Positions 8,334 through 16,627 of a stretch of 64,000 nucleotides of DNA are shown piece by piece. Origin of the DNA: Streptomyces nigrescens. Its GTDB lineage: Bacteria; Actinomycetota; Actinomycetes; Streptomycetales; Streptomycetaceae. Below the pieces are notes generated by a model. That model was not told the origin of the DNA. It did no database searches and saw nothing but the letters and a program-made list of their open reading frames with translations. Numbering within the stretch: position 1 is the first letter of the stretch; each line of letters starts with the position of its first letter. Both the position numbers and the translations under genes were made by a program. The DNA lies in the NCBI GenBank assembly GCA_024349765.1, contig AP026073.1:4278001-4342000 (forward strand). Reading direction: 5' to 3'.

Positions 8334-10139
8334 GTGCGTAGACCCCACATACGCAGCCACCGCCTGGCCATCGCGGTCGCGGTGACGACGGCCGCGACCC
8401 TGACGGCCGGAGTGGCGGGCGCCGCCACCGCGCACAACACGGCCGCTCCGGCCGCCGCCCCCTCCGCAACCTCCTCCCCCGACAAGATCGTCGAAGCCGC
8501 CCGCGCCGCCGCGGTCGCGCACGGCTCGGCCACCGGAGTCGGCAAGAAGGACACCCTCAAGGCCGTCGACACGATGGTCGACCCGGACGGCCGGCAGCAC
8601 GTCCGCTTCGTCCGCACCCACCGCGGTCTGCCCGTTCTCGGCGGCGACCTCGTCGTCCACCTCAGCGCCCACTCGGCGTACGAGGGCGTGACCCGGGCCT
8701 ACCGGCACCAGGTCGACCTCTCCGACACCGACCCCAAGCTGTCGGCCGGTCAGGCCGAGACGAAGGCCGCCAAGGTGGCCGAGGGCCAGGCCGGTACGGC
8801 CGAACTGGTCGTGGACGCCCGCGACGACCGGCTCACCCTGGCCTACCAGGTCGAGGTGGCGGACAGCCGCACCGACGAAGCCGGCGGCGCCCGTACGGTC
8901 GTCCTCGACGCGGCCACCGGTGCGGTGCTGAGCAACACCCCCGCCAACGACTCGTTCCTGTCGCCGGCCCTCCAGGCGAAGCTGCGCAAGCGGGGCGAGC
9001 GGCTCAACCCCGCGACCCGGCAGTTCGCCCCCGCCGCGCCGGCCACCGACAAGGCGGCCACCACCCCCGGCTACCCCGCCGCGGCCAAGGGCACCGGCGC
9101 GTCCTTCTTCGTCGGCAGCGTGCCGCTGTCCACGACGCAGACCGCCAAGAAGTCCTTCGTCCTCAAGGACAGCACGCGCGGCAACACCGAGACCCGCGAC
9201 GCCGGTGACAAGGAGCTGGAGAAGTTCTCCGGCGGCAAGGCGTTCACCTCCGCCACCAACCGCTGGGGCAACGGCACCACGAGCGACCGGGCCACCGCCG
9301 CCGTGGACGCCCAGTACGGCATCACCAGCACCCTGGACTTCTACAAGAAGACGTTCGGGCGCAAGGGCATCAAGAACGACGGCCGCGGCGCGCACGCCCT
9401 GGTGCACTTCGGCCAGAACGTGGGCAACGCCTTCTGGTCGTCGGACTGCGGCTGCATGCTCTACGGCGACGGCGACGGCAAGACGTTCGCCAAGCCGCTG
9501 GTCGTCCTGGACGTCACCGGCCACGAGCTGACCCACGGCGTGGTCGACGCCACCGCCAACCTCCAGCCCACCCGCGTCGACGAGGAGGGCAACCAGTTCG
9601 GCGAACCCGGTTCGCTCAACGAGTCGCTGGCGGACATCTTCGGCAGCGCGGTGGAATTCGCCACCAACAACCCGAAGAACCCGCCGAACTACCTGATGGG
9701 CGAGAAGCTGGGCCTGGAGCAGAAGTTCCTGCGCCGCCTGGACAAGCCGTCGCTCGACAAGCTGGAGGGCACCGTCGACTACTGGTCGAAGGCGTCCTAC
9801 GACACCGAGGTGCACGCCGGCTCCGGCGTCTCCTCGCACGCCTTCTACCTGCTCGCCGAGGGCAGCGGCAAGAAGACGATCGGCGGCGTCGCCTACGACT
9901 CCCCCACCTACAACGGCTCGCGGGTGACCGGGATCGGCCGCACCAAGGCGCTCGCCATCTTCTACCGGGCGCTCACCCGGTACATGGTCTCCACGACCGA
10001 CTTCCACGACGCCCGGTCCGCGACGCTGCACGCGGCCAAGGACCTGTACGGCGCCACCAGCACCGAGTACAAGACGGTGAAGGCGGCCTGGGCGGCGGTG
10101 AACGTGACGGCGGCCAACACCCCGTCGGCCAAGCACTGA
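8334..10139 (+). CDS. Secreted thermolysin-like M4 metallopeptidase
   Basis: 601-aa precursor of an extracellular neutral protease. The GTG start gives a basic N-terminus and a Sec signal peptide ending near AGVAGAATA. An FTP/PepSY-type propeptide spans roughly residues 40-210 (LPVLGGDLVVHL, VVLDAATGAVLS). The catalytic domain carries the zinc motif HELTH (residues 397-401) and the third ligand in GSLNESLADIFG (E430), followed by SGVSSHAFYLLAEG. The HELTH-to-glutamate spacing is about 9 residues longer than in thermolysin; I recall this from other Streptomyces members. It is monocistronic, with terminators on both sides, and is expected to be activated outside the cell after propeptide removal. 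Confidence 0.95.
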   Translation: MRRPHIRSHRLAIAVAVTTAATLTAGVAGAATAHNTAAPAAAPSATSSPDKIVEAARAAAVAHGSATGVGKKDTLKAVDTMVDPDGRQHVRFVRTHRGLPVLGGDLVVHLSAHSAYEGVTRAYRHQVDLSDTDPKLSAGQAETKAAKVAEGQAGTAELVVDARDDRLTLAYQVEVADSRTDEAGGARTVVLDAATGAVLSNTPANDSFLSPALQAKLRKRGERLNPATRQFAPAAPATDKAATTPGYPAAAKGTGASFFVGSVPLSTTQTAKKSFVLKDSTRGNTETRDAGDKELEKFSGGKAFTSATNRWGNGTTSDRATAAVDAQYGITSTLDFYKKTFGRKGIKNDGRGAHALVHFGQNVGNAFWSSDCGCMLYGDGDGKTFAKPLVVLDVTGHELTHGVVDATANLQPTRVDEEGNQFGEPGSLNESLADIFGSAVEFATNNPKNPPNYLMGEKLGLEQKFLRRLDKPSLDKLEGTVDYWSKASYDTEVHAGSGVSSHAFYLLAEGSGKKTIGGVAYDSPTYNGSRVTGIGRTKALAIFYRALTRYMVSTTDFHDARSATLHAAKDLYGATSTEYKTVKAAWAAVNVTAANTPSAKH

Positions 10140-10158
10140 GCCCCGGACGCCCGTCCAG

Positions 10159-10188
10159 CGGTGCCCCCGCCACCCGGCGGGGGCACCG
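10159..10188 (+). terminator. Terminator hairpin after the M4 peptidase gene
   Basis: Perfect 13-bp stem (10159-10171 with 10176-10188) and a 4-nt loop ACCC, 20 bp beyond the stop codon. There is no U tract, as is common for Streptomyces terminators. Confidence 0.75.
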
Positions 10189-10245
10189 TGCCGTTCCGCG
10201 CCGCGCTCCTCGACGCCGCGGCCGGCCGGAGCCTACGTTGAGGCC

Positions 10246-11445
10246 ATGATCAGCGATCGCAAGGCAACCGGTCGGCGTCCCGGATACGCCGTGGCGGCGG
10301 GCGTGTTCGCCATCGGCATGGCCGGCACCACCCTCCCCACCCCGCTGTACGGGCTCTACCGCCAGGAGATCGGATTCTCCGAGCTCATGGTGACCGTGGT
10401 CTTCGCCGTGTACGCCCTCGGCGTGATCACCGTGCTGCTGCTCGCCGGCAACGTCTCCGACGACGTGGGCCGGCGCCCGGTGCTGTTCTGCGCCCTGGCG
10501 CTCTCCGCGGCCAGCGCGCTCTGCTTCATCTTCGAGGGCGGGCTGCCCCTGCTGTTCCTGGGCCGGGTGCTCTCCGGGTTCGCCGCCGGGCTGTTCAGCG
10601 GCGCCGCCACCGCGGCCGTACTGGAACTGGCGAAGCCGGGCCAGGAGGCGCATGCCGGGTTCGCCGCGACCGCCGCGAACATGGGTGGGCTCGGCTGCGG
10701 CCCGCTGCTGTCCGGGCTGCTCGCCCAGTACGCGCCCTGGCCGCTGGTCCTGCCGTTCGCGGTACACCTGGTGCTGCTGGCGGTGGCGGCCGTGGCGACC
10801 TGGCTGCTGCCGGAGACCGTCCGCGATCCGCACCGGCCGCACCGCCTGCGCCCCCAGCGGCTCCGGCTGCCGCCCGAGGTACGGGGCGTGTTCACGCCCT
10901 CGGCCGTCGCCGCGTTCGCCGGCTTCGCGCTGCTGGGCCTGTTCACCGCCGTCGCACCGAGCTTCGTCGGTCAGACGCTGGGCGTGACGAACCTGGCCGT
11001 CGCCGGGGCGATCGTGTTCTCCGTGTTCCTCGGCTCCACCGTCGGACAGTCCCTCGCCGGGCGGATCGGGGTGCGCAAGGCCCTGCCGGCCGGCTGCCTG
11101 GTGCTGGTGACCGGCCTGGCCCTGGTGGCCACCTCACTGGCCGTCATCTCACTGCCGGTGCTGGTCCTCGGCGCCCTGTGCGGCGGCACCGGCCAGGGCC
11201 TGGCCTTCCGCGCCGGACTGACCGCCGTGGGGCGGGCGGCACCCGCCGAGCACCGCGGCGGCACCATCTCGGCGTTCTTCCTCGTCGCCTACTTCGGCAT
11301 CTCGCTACCGGTGGTCGGGGTCGGCGCGCTCACCATGGAACTGGGACTGCGCGGCGCCGGCCTCACCTTCGCCGGCTGCGTCATCGTGCTCGCGGTGGCC
11401 GTCGGCCTGTACGTCCTGCGCCACCCGCCGGCCGTCGACGACTGA
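10246..11445 (+). CDS. Major facilitator superfamily transporter (12 TM, drug-efflux type)
   Basis: 399-aa inner-membrane protein with about 12 hydrophobic segments. Between helices 2 and 3 it has the motif-A-like loop GNVSDDVGRRPVLF. Helix 1 (VFAIGMAGTTLPTPLYGLY) resembles small multidrug exporters. The export substrate cannot be predicted. It stands alone, with a hairpin upstream; the downstream gene starts 44 bp later and may be cotranscribed. Confidence 0.85.
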   Translation: MISDRKATGRRPGYAVAAGVFAIGMAGTTLPTPLYGLYRQEIGFSELMVTVVFAVYALGVITVLLLAGNVSDDVGRRPVLFCALALSAASALCFIFEGGLPLLFLGRVLSGFAAGLFSGAATAAVLELAKPGQEAHAGFAATAANMGGLGCGPLLSGLLAQYAPWPLVLPFAVHLVLLAVAAVATWLLPETVRDPHRPHRLRPQRLRLPPEVRGVFTPSAVAAFAGFALLGLFTAVAPSFVGQTLGVTNLAVAGAIVFSVFLGSTVGQSLAGRIGVRKALPAGCLVLVTGLALVATSLAVISLPVLVLGALCGGTGQGLAFRAGLTAVGRAAPAEHRGGTISAFFLVAYFGISLPVVGVGALTMELGLRGAGLTFAGCVIVLAVAVGLYVLRHPPAVDD

Positions 11446-11489
11446 CGCCGGGACCGCGCGGCCGAGCCGGGACGGCACAATCGACAGGC

Positions 11490-11882
11490 ATGAACACCAG
11501 GGTGTGGATGGACAGTTGGCAGATGGAGTGCTGCGGCGAGCCCTTCGCCCTCGGCGCGGAGGTGTCCTGGGCGGTCGTCGCACCGGACCGGGAGTGGCTG
11601 ACCAAGGTGCTCGGCGCGGAGACCGCGGCCACGGTCGACGCGGCGGAGGAGCACCACGGCGGCTCCCCCCAGCAGTCGGCGCCGGTCCGCGGCACCGTCA
11701 CCGGCATCAGCGCCGTGCACTGCCGCTTCGCGCCGCTGCCCGGCGAGCCCGATCGCACCCGCCATCCGGTGCCGGGCAGCGGCACGCTCACCCCGCTGTC
11801 CTCGGCCCGCCGGTGGACGTCCGGCCGCGACGGACTCGACTTCGTGGGCTTCCTCGTCGATCTCGCTGCCCCGCCGCGGTGA
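11490..11882 (+). CDS. DUF6578-like conserved hypothetical protein
   Basis: 130-aa soluble protein from ATG 11490. The N-terminus VWMDSWQMECCGEPFALG followed by VSWAV is the signature I associate with DUF6578, a Streptomyces family of unknown function. That match is from memory and unverified. A CC pair at residues 13-14 could bind metal or form a disulfide. It is convergent with the P450 gene, 24 bp away. Confidence 0.7.
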   Translation: MNTRVWMDSWQMECCGEPFALGAEVSWAVVAPDREWLTKVLGAETAATVDAAEEHHGGSPQQSAPVRGTVTGISAVHCRFAPLPGEPDRTRHPVPGSGTLTPLSSARRWTSGRDGLDFVGFLVDLAAPPR

Positions 11883-11906
11883 GGCACGGACGGGCCCGGG
11901 GCGCGC

Positions 11907-13145
11907 TCAGGCCGTCCTCCGCCCTCCTGCTCCCCGTCCCAGCCGTACCCGCAGGTGGCGCGGGCCGCGGGTGAAGACGCCCGCGTCGGCCGGCGGCGAA
12001 CCGTCCGCGAAGGCCAGGTCGGGGAAGGCGTCGAGGAGTTGGTTGACGCCGGTCTCCACCTCCGCCCGGGCCAGCAGGGCCCCCACGCAGAAGTGCCGGC
12101 CGAGGCCGAACGCGACGTGCTGGGCGGCGGCGGTGAAGGCGCCGGCCGGGCCGAGGTCGGCACGGAAGATGTCGAACTCCTCCGGCCGGTCGTAGTGGTC
12201 CGCGTCGCGGTTGGCGGCGCCGATCAGGCAGGTGACCGTGGCACCGGCGGGTATCGTGCCGCCGCTGACGGCCACGTCCGCGGCGGGCTGCCGCATGATC
12301 ATCTGGACCGGTGGGGTGTACCGCAGCGTCTCGGCGAACGCGGCGGGGACCAGCGACCGGTCGGCGCGCACCGCGGCGAACTGCTCGGGGCGGGCCAGCA
12401 GGTTGCGGAAGATCAGCGCGATGGCCTTGTCGGTGGTCTCCCCGCCCGCGGCCAGCAGCAGGCTGACGAACGCGGTGATGTCCTGGTCGTTCATCCGGAC
12501 GCCGTCGACCTCGGCGGTGCAGAGCCGGGACAGCAGGTCGTCGCCGGGGGCCGCGCGGCGTTCCCGGATGATCGGCAGGAGGTAATCGGCGAGCTCCTCG
12601 CCCGCGCGCCGTCCGGCGGCCGCGACCTCGGGGTCCTGGGAGAGGTTGGACAGGAAGGCCACCACCGCGGCGTACCAGCCGTGGAAGCGGTCGTGATCGG
12701 CCCGGTCCAGGCCCAGCATGTCGACGATCACGTTGATCGGGAAGCGGGTCGCGAACCGCGCCACCAGATCGGTCTCCTCGGCGTCCCGGAAGGCGTCGAT
12801 CAGCTCGCGGGCGTTGCGCTCGATGACCGGCAGGAACGTCTCCCGCAGTTCGCGGCCGCGGAAGGCGGGCGCCACCAGGGCGCGGCGCACCGCGTGCTCC
12901 CGGCCGTTCATCTGGGGCAGTGTGCGGCCGCCGTGGGCCGGCTCGATCTGCCAGGCGTAGTTGTCGGTGGTGAACACCGGCTCCTTGAAGGCGCGTTGGA
13001 CGTCTTCGTAGCGGGAGAGGAGGTAGCTGTCGGTGCCCTTGTCGTGGAGCAGCGGGTAGTGCTCGCGCAGGACCCGGTACGCCGGGTAGGGGTCCGCGGC
13101 GAACTCCGGGGACAGGATGTCGGGCGGTGTCGGAAGGGTGGTCAC
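11907..13145 (-). CDS. Cytochrome P450
   Basis: 412-aa bacterial class I P450 monooxygenase (CYP107-like in overall look), starting at GTG 13145 because the N-terminus then reads TTLPTPPDILSPEFAADPYP as usual; the frame is open further but that part is not P450-like. The I-helix oxygen-activation motif is AGGETT (residues 233-238), the ExxR is ETLR (272-275), and the heme loop is FGLGRHFCVG with Cys353 as axial thiolate. Electrons must come from an unlinked ferredoxin and reductase. The substrate is unknown; no biosynthetic core enzyme is next to it. Confidence 0.93.
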   Translation of the reverse strand: MTTLPTPPDILSPEFAADPYPAYRVLREHYPLLHDKGTDSYLLSRYEDVQRAFKEPVFTTDNYAWQIEPAHGGRTLPQMNGREHAVRRALVAPAFRGRELRETFLPVIERNARELIDAFRDAEETDLVARFATRFPINVIVDMLGLDRADHDRFHGWYAAVVAFLSNLSQDPEVAAAGRRAGEELADYLLPIIRERRAAPGDDLLSRLCTAEVDGVRMNDQDITAFVSLLLAAGGETTDKAIALIFRNLLARPEQFAAVRADRSLVPAAFAETLRYTPPVQMIMRQPAADVAVSGGTIPAGATVTCLIGAANRDADHYDRPEEFDIFRADLGPAGAFTAAAQHVAFGLGRHFCVGALLARAEVETGVNQLLDAFPDLAFADGSPPADAGVFTRGPRHLRVRLGRGAGGRRTA

Positions 13146-13391
13146 GCCGCCGGACGCTAGGGCCGGCGCGCGGGGGCGTCCAGGGTGCGTCCGTGGCGTG
13201 CGGGCGCGCCGGGGGCGCATCGTTGGCCGCCGGTCCACACGTGCGGGACGCCCTCTTCACCCGGACGGTCGGCCGCCGTCACTCCGCTGCCTCGTACGGC
13301 ACGCCCGCCCGCCCCCGGGCGGGAACGCTGGGAGCCGCACGACCGCTCCGGGACCGGAGCGCGCCCGTCCCAGACAGGGGTGAGACCCGCC

Positions 13392-13676
13392 ATGTCCGCG
13401 TCCGACCCACCGGCTCCACGGCGCCGACTCCGCCGCGGGTTCGCCGCGGCGGCCACGCTCGTCGCGCTGCTGTACGCCGCCGCCGCACCGGCCGCGGCCG
13501 CCCAGCGCTCCCCCGCCGGGCCACCAACGAGGCCCGCCCTGGCCGCGGCCGGCAGCAAACCGCTGGTGTTCATGGGCCTGGGTACGGTCGCCGGCCTGGC
13601 CGTACTCGCGACCGCGGGCCTGATCACGGCCGCCCATCGGCGGTACGTCAACTCACATGCGACGGACCGGAGTTGA
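13392..13676 (+). CDS. Small membrane/secreted protein, function unknown
   Basis: 94 aa from ATG 13392. A basic N-terminus is followed by a hydrophobic segment with an AAAAPAAAAQ cleavage-like site, and a second hydrophobic helix (PLVFMGLGTVAGLAVLATAGLI) near the C-terminus. It looks like an exported protein with one membrane anchor. The 3' end overlaps the convergent oxygenase gene by 29 bp. No family recognised. Confidence 0.5.
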   Translation: MSASDPPAPRRRLRRGFAAAATLVALLYAAAAPAAAAQRSPAGPPTRPALAAAGSKPLVFMGLGTVAGLAVLATAGLITAAHRRYVNSHATDRS

Positions 13677-14787
13677 CGCCGTCGCCGGCGGTCCCGGGCA
13701 GGGGTCGTTCGCTCCTGGCGGCCCGCAGACGGGCGGCCTCGCGGGGTGAGTTCTCGTTGCGGCGGCCGGCCCGGGAGCCCGCCAGTTTCTCGGCCAGGTG
13801 CCGGCCGACCGTGGTGGGCGGGTAGCGCGGTGCGGTACCCGGCGGGACACAACCGGGCAGGCAGCTGATCTCCGCGTCCCAGTTGCCGTCGTGGAAGTAC
13901 GCGGCGGAGCGGCGCCGGACGACCCGTCCCCGCTCGTCGGTGGGCGGCAGCACCCGGTGCATCGTGGACCGCCAGCGGTCGTTGGTCCAACGGGCCAGCA
14001 GATCACCGAGGTTGACCAGCAGACACCCGGGCTCCGGCAGGACGTCGTGCCAGCCGCCGTCCCCGTCGAGGATCTGCAGTCCGGGGACGCGATCGGCCCA
14101 CAGCACGGTGACGATGCCGTAGTCGGTGTGCGCGCCCATCCCCATCCGGTCCCGGTCGAGCGTGAGTTCGCGGTCCGGGAGCGGATAGTGGTTCATCCGC
14201 AGCACGTCGAGGGAGTGGTCGGTGAACGGGGCGAAGTGGCCCTCCGGCAGGCCCAGTGCGTGCGCGAAGATCCCGGTCATCCGCCGGGCCAGGCCGCCGG
14301 CCCGGCGGCACCACTCGTCAACGGCCGGGCGGAAGCCCGGCAGCGACGGCCAGATGTTGGCCGGGTAGTGCGCTTCGGGGAGGTCCAGACCGGGGAACGA
14401 CGAGGCCTCGGCGCCGACGTTGAACGCCTCGAAGAGGTCCTCGGCGGCCGCGGGCACACCGAGGCTCAGGCTGAGCTTCTCGGTGCGTGGCGGGGTGTAG
14501 CCGCGGTTGATGTCGGGGGACGGCGCCCGTAGTCGCCGCTTCTCCGCCATGGGCAGCGCGAAGAAGGCGTCCAGGGCATCGGCGAAGGCTCCGGCGGCGT
14601 CCTCCGGGATGCCGTGGCCGCGGACCTGCAGGAAGCCGACCGTGCGCGCGGCCCGGTCGACCTCGGTGGCGAGGGCCGCGCGGGCGGCGCCGGTGCCGTT
14701 CTCCCAGCCGGAGATGTCGATGACGGGTACGTCGAGCACGCCGTCAGCGGCGGCCCGGTCACCGGTCCGCCCGTCGCTGCTGCCCAT
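13648..14787 (-). CDS. 2-oxoglutarate/Fe(II)-dependent oxygenase (isopenicillin-N-synthase-like fold)
   Basis: 379-aa cytoplasmic oxygenase. N-terminal DIOX_N region: VPVIDISGWENGTG, then GFLQVRGHGIPE. The iron ligands are H and D of HTDYGIVTVLWAD and H of TMHRVLPP. The RxS 2-oxoglutarate clamp is RRSAAYFHDG. ATG 14787 was chosen because the conserved N-terminal motif starts ~20 residues later; the open frame continues upstream as a shadow. Related Streptomyces proteins act in secondary metabolism or ethylene-type reactions; the substrate here is unknown. The TIGR03086 gene lies 98 bp upstream on the same strand. Confidence 0.9.
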   Translation of the reverse strand: MGSSDGRTGDRAAADGVLDVPVIDISGWENGTGAARAALATEVDRAARTVGFLQVRGHGIPEDAAGAFADALDAFFALPMAEKRRLRAPSPDINRGYTPPRTEKLSLSLGVPAAAEDLFEAFNVGAEASSFPGLDLPEAHYPANIWPSLPGFRPAVDEWCRRAGGLARRMTGIFAHALGLPEGHFAPFTDHSLDVLRMNHYPLPDRELTLDRDRMGMGAHTDYGIVTVLWADRVPGLQILDGDGGWHDVLPEPGCLLVNLGDLLARWTNDRWRSTMHRVLPPTDERGRVVRRRSAAYFHDGNWDAEISCLPGCVPPGTAPRYPPTTVGRHLAEKLAGSRAGRRNENSPREAARLRAARSERPLPGTAGDGVNSGPSHVS

Positions 14788-14885
14788 CGTGGGAGGCCCT
14801 TTCGTCGCGGGGGTGGTCGCGGGGTGCGGCCGCGCCGGTTCACCATTCTGCTGAAAACGGAACGGCCCGTCTCCGGAGCCGGCCG

Positions 14886-15620
14886 TCACGCGTCGCCGGG
14901 AGCCGCCGGGACGGCGGGACCCTCGGAGGCGTGCCAGGACGGGGAGCGGCCGAGCAGCGCCAGGATGCGGTCCAGTTCGCCCGTGGTGCCGTCGGCGGGA
15001 AGGCCGGGCCGGAAGGCACTGCCGGGGGCGAGCCGGGAGTCGTCGTCCGGGACGGCGCGGGCTATCGGCAGGGCGGCCCGCAGGAGTTCGGGGCCGGGGT
15101 CGTAGCCGAGGCCCAGGGTGCGGGCGACGTCCCAGCTGTGGACCACGTAGTCGATGAGGTGGAAGCCGATCGCCCGGCGCGCGGGGAAGGCCTGGGCGGT
15201 GGTGAATTCGGGGAGGTGGCACTCGCGGTCGGGGTCGTCGACGGCCGCGAAGGCGGCGATGACCAGCTCCGCCGCCGCGCCGTATGCCGCGACCGGGTCC
15301 AAGCCGAGCGGGCGGACCGCCCAGTTCACCGGATCGCGGCCGTCGCCGCGCGCGGCCGCGGCGAACCCGTGGTGCTGAACGGTCATATGGGCGAGCAGAT
15401 CGGCCAGCGTCCACGCGGCGCACGGGGTCGGCCGCGTGAGGTCCTCCGGGCGGACCCGGCGGACGAGCGTCACGCTGCCGCGAACCGCCTGCGCGTGCAG
15501 CCACTTGAGCCGGCCGAAGTCCGCGGCGCGGGGGTCCGTGGGGTGGGAGTCCGTGGGGTGGGAATCCGTGACGCGGGAGTCCCTGGGCGCGCCGCCAGCC
15601 GCGCCATCATTGATATGCAT
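14886..15620 (-). CDS. TIGR03086-family protein (DinB / maleylpyruvate-isomerase N-terminal fold)
   Basis: 244-aa protein with a four-helix-bundle metal-binding domain: LTRPTPCAAWTLADLLAHM near the start of the domain, VQHHGFAAAARG, and GFHLIDYVVHSWDVARTLG. The histidines in LLAHM and HLIDYVVHSWD are the usual metal ligands in this superfamily, in which some members use mycothiol. The start at ATG 15620 is uncertain: the first ~35 residues are low-complexity and include a short tandem repeat (DSHPT twice). It is divergent from a MarR gene with a 52-bp gap, so it is a likely target of that regulator. TTGACA at 15651-15656 on the minus strand may be its -35 box. Confidence 0.8.
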   Translation of the reverse strand: MHINDGAAGGAPRDSRVTDSHPTDSHPTDPRAADFGRLKWLHAQAVRGSVTLVRRVRPEDLTRPTPCAAWTLADLLAHMTVQHHGFAAAARGDGRDPVNWAVRPLGLDPVAAYGAAAELVIAAFAAVDDPDRECHLPEFTTAQAFPARRAIGFHLIDYVVHSWDVARTLGLGYDPGPELLRAALPIARAVPDDDSRLAPGSAFRPGLPADGTTGELDRILALLGRSPSWHASEGPAVPAAPGDA

Positions 15621-15672
15621 ACGCTTACGATCTGCTCACGCACATGAATTTGTCAACGGGTATTTTCGTGCC

Positions 15673-16158
15673 ATGACCGAGAACCCGGCCGACCGCGGCG
15701 CCCCCTCCGGAGAACGGGCGACCCGCCCCGATCTGGCGGCGATGATGGTGCCGTTGGGCCGCGCCCTGATGGCCGCCGAACAGCCGGCCCTCGACGCGCA
15801 CGGTCTGACCATGTGGGGCTACTCGGTCCTGCTGCACCTGGACGAGACGCCGATCCGCACCCAGGCCGCGCTCGCCGAGGCGATCCGCGCGGACAAGACC
15901 CGCATCATCGCCGTCCTCGACGACCTGGAGACCCGGGAACTGATCCGCCGTCAGCCCGACCCCGGGGACCGGCGGGTACGGCTGCTGTCGCTCACCCCCG
16001 AGGGACGGCGGGTGCGCGACGCCACCCAGGCGGCCATCCAGGAGAACGAGGAACGCCTACTGGCCCGGCTGCCGGCCGCGGACCGCACCGCCTTCCTCCG
16101 CGCGCTGCGGACCTTGTCGGCGATGCCCGAGCTGCGACCGCCCCGCAAGCGGCCCTAG
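15673..16158 (+). CDS. MarR-family transcriptional regulator
   Basis: 161-aa winged-helix regulator. LTMWGYSVLLHLDETPIRTQAALAEAIRADKTRIIAVLDDLETRELIRRQPDPGDRRVRLLSLTPEGR covers the recognition helix and the DxRxxxLxLT wing that define MarR proteins. ATG 15673 follows a conspicuously AT-rich 50-bp gap shared with the divergent TIGR03086 gene, the classical layout for a MarR repressor controlling itself and its neighbour. Confidence 0.93.
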   Translation: MTENPADRGAPSGERATRPDLAAMMVPLGRALMAAEQPALDAHGLTMWGYSVLLHLDETPIRTQAALAEAIRADKTRIIAVLDDLETRELIRRQPDPGDRRVRLLSLTPEGRRVRDATQAAIQENEERLLARLPAADRTAFLRALRTLSAMPELRPPRKRP

Positions 16159-16176
16159 GGACACCGCAGCACACGA

Positions 16177-16223
16177 GCCGGTGCCGGTCCCCGCGACCCG
16201 TGGTCGCGGGGACCGGCACCGGC
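16177..16223. terminator. Bidirectional terminator, 22-bp perfect stem
   Basis: Perfect 22-bp inverted repeat (16177-16198 with 16202-16223), 3-nt loop CGT, between the convergent marR and His-rich protein genes. Confidence 0.9.
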
Positions 16224-16238
16224 CGGAAGCTGCTGGAA

Positions 16239-16502
16239 TCACTTCCAGTCGCGGTCGCCGTCCCAGCCGTAGCCGCCGTGCTGGCAGCCCTCGCTGAAGT
16301 ACGGGCCGAAGAAGTCACTGACGCCCGCGTTCAGCCAGCAGCCACCGTAGTTGCCGTGACCGCGGTGGTGGTTGTAGTGGTGGTGGCGCTTGTGGTGGTG
16401 CTTGTAGCCATGGTCCTTGCCGGAAGCCATGGCGGCGCTCGCACCGCCCATGACGATGCTGGTGGCCAGGGCGCTAGCGGCGATCGCGGCGCGAATGCGC
16501 AT
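16239..16502 (-). CDS. Small secreted histidine-rich protein
   Basis: 87-aa precursor. MRIRAAIAASALATSIVMGG begins a clear signal peptide ending near ASAAMASG. The mature part of about 60 residues has ten histidines in the first third (DHGYKHHHKRHHHYNHHRGH), then aromatic and glycine residues with two cysteines (GGCWLN, EGCQHGG). It could bind Ni, Cu or Zn outside the cell; function unknown. A strong GAGGAG site lies 8 bp upstream, inside the palindrome CTCCTGAGGAG, which might mask it. The gene resembles the one at 26261-26572. Confidence 0.8.
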   Translation of the reverse strand: MRIRAAIAASALATSIVMGGASAAMASGKDHGYKHHHKRHHHYNHHRGHGNYGGCWLNAGVSDFFGPYFSEGCQHGGYGWDGDRDWK

Positions 16503-16627
16503 GTCTGCTCCTCAGGAGGATCAAAGAGGTATATCGACCTTTTCAGGGATCACCTTCACAGAACCTCCTAAAACCTGACTCATCGTTAATTGGGCGAGTC
16601 GGAGTAATCAGCCGCCGCCGGCGCGTT

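Noticed and set aside
16503-16627. A riboswitch or sRNA in the AT-rich leader of the His-rich protein gene
   Set aside because: No recognisable aptamer core; only a short palindrome around the ribosome-binding site can be supported.
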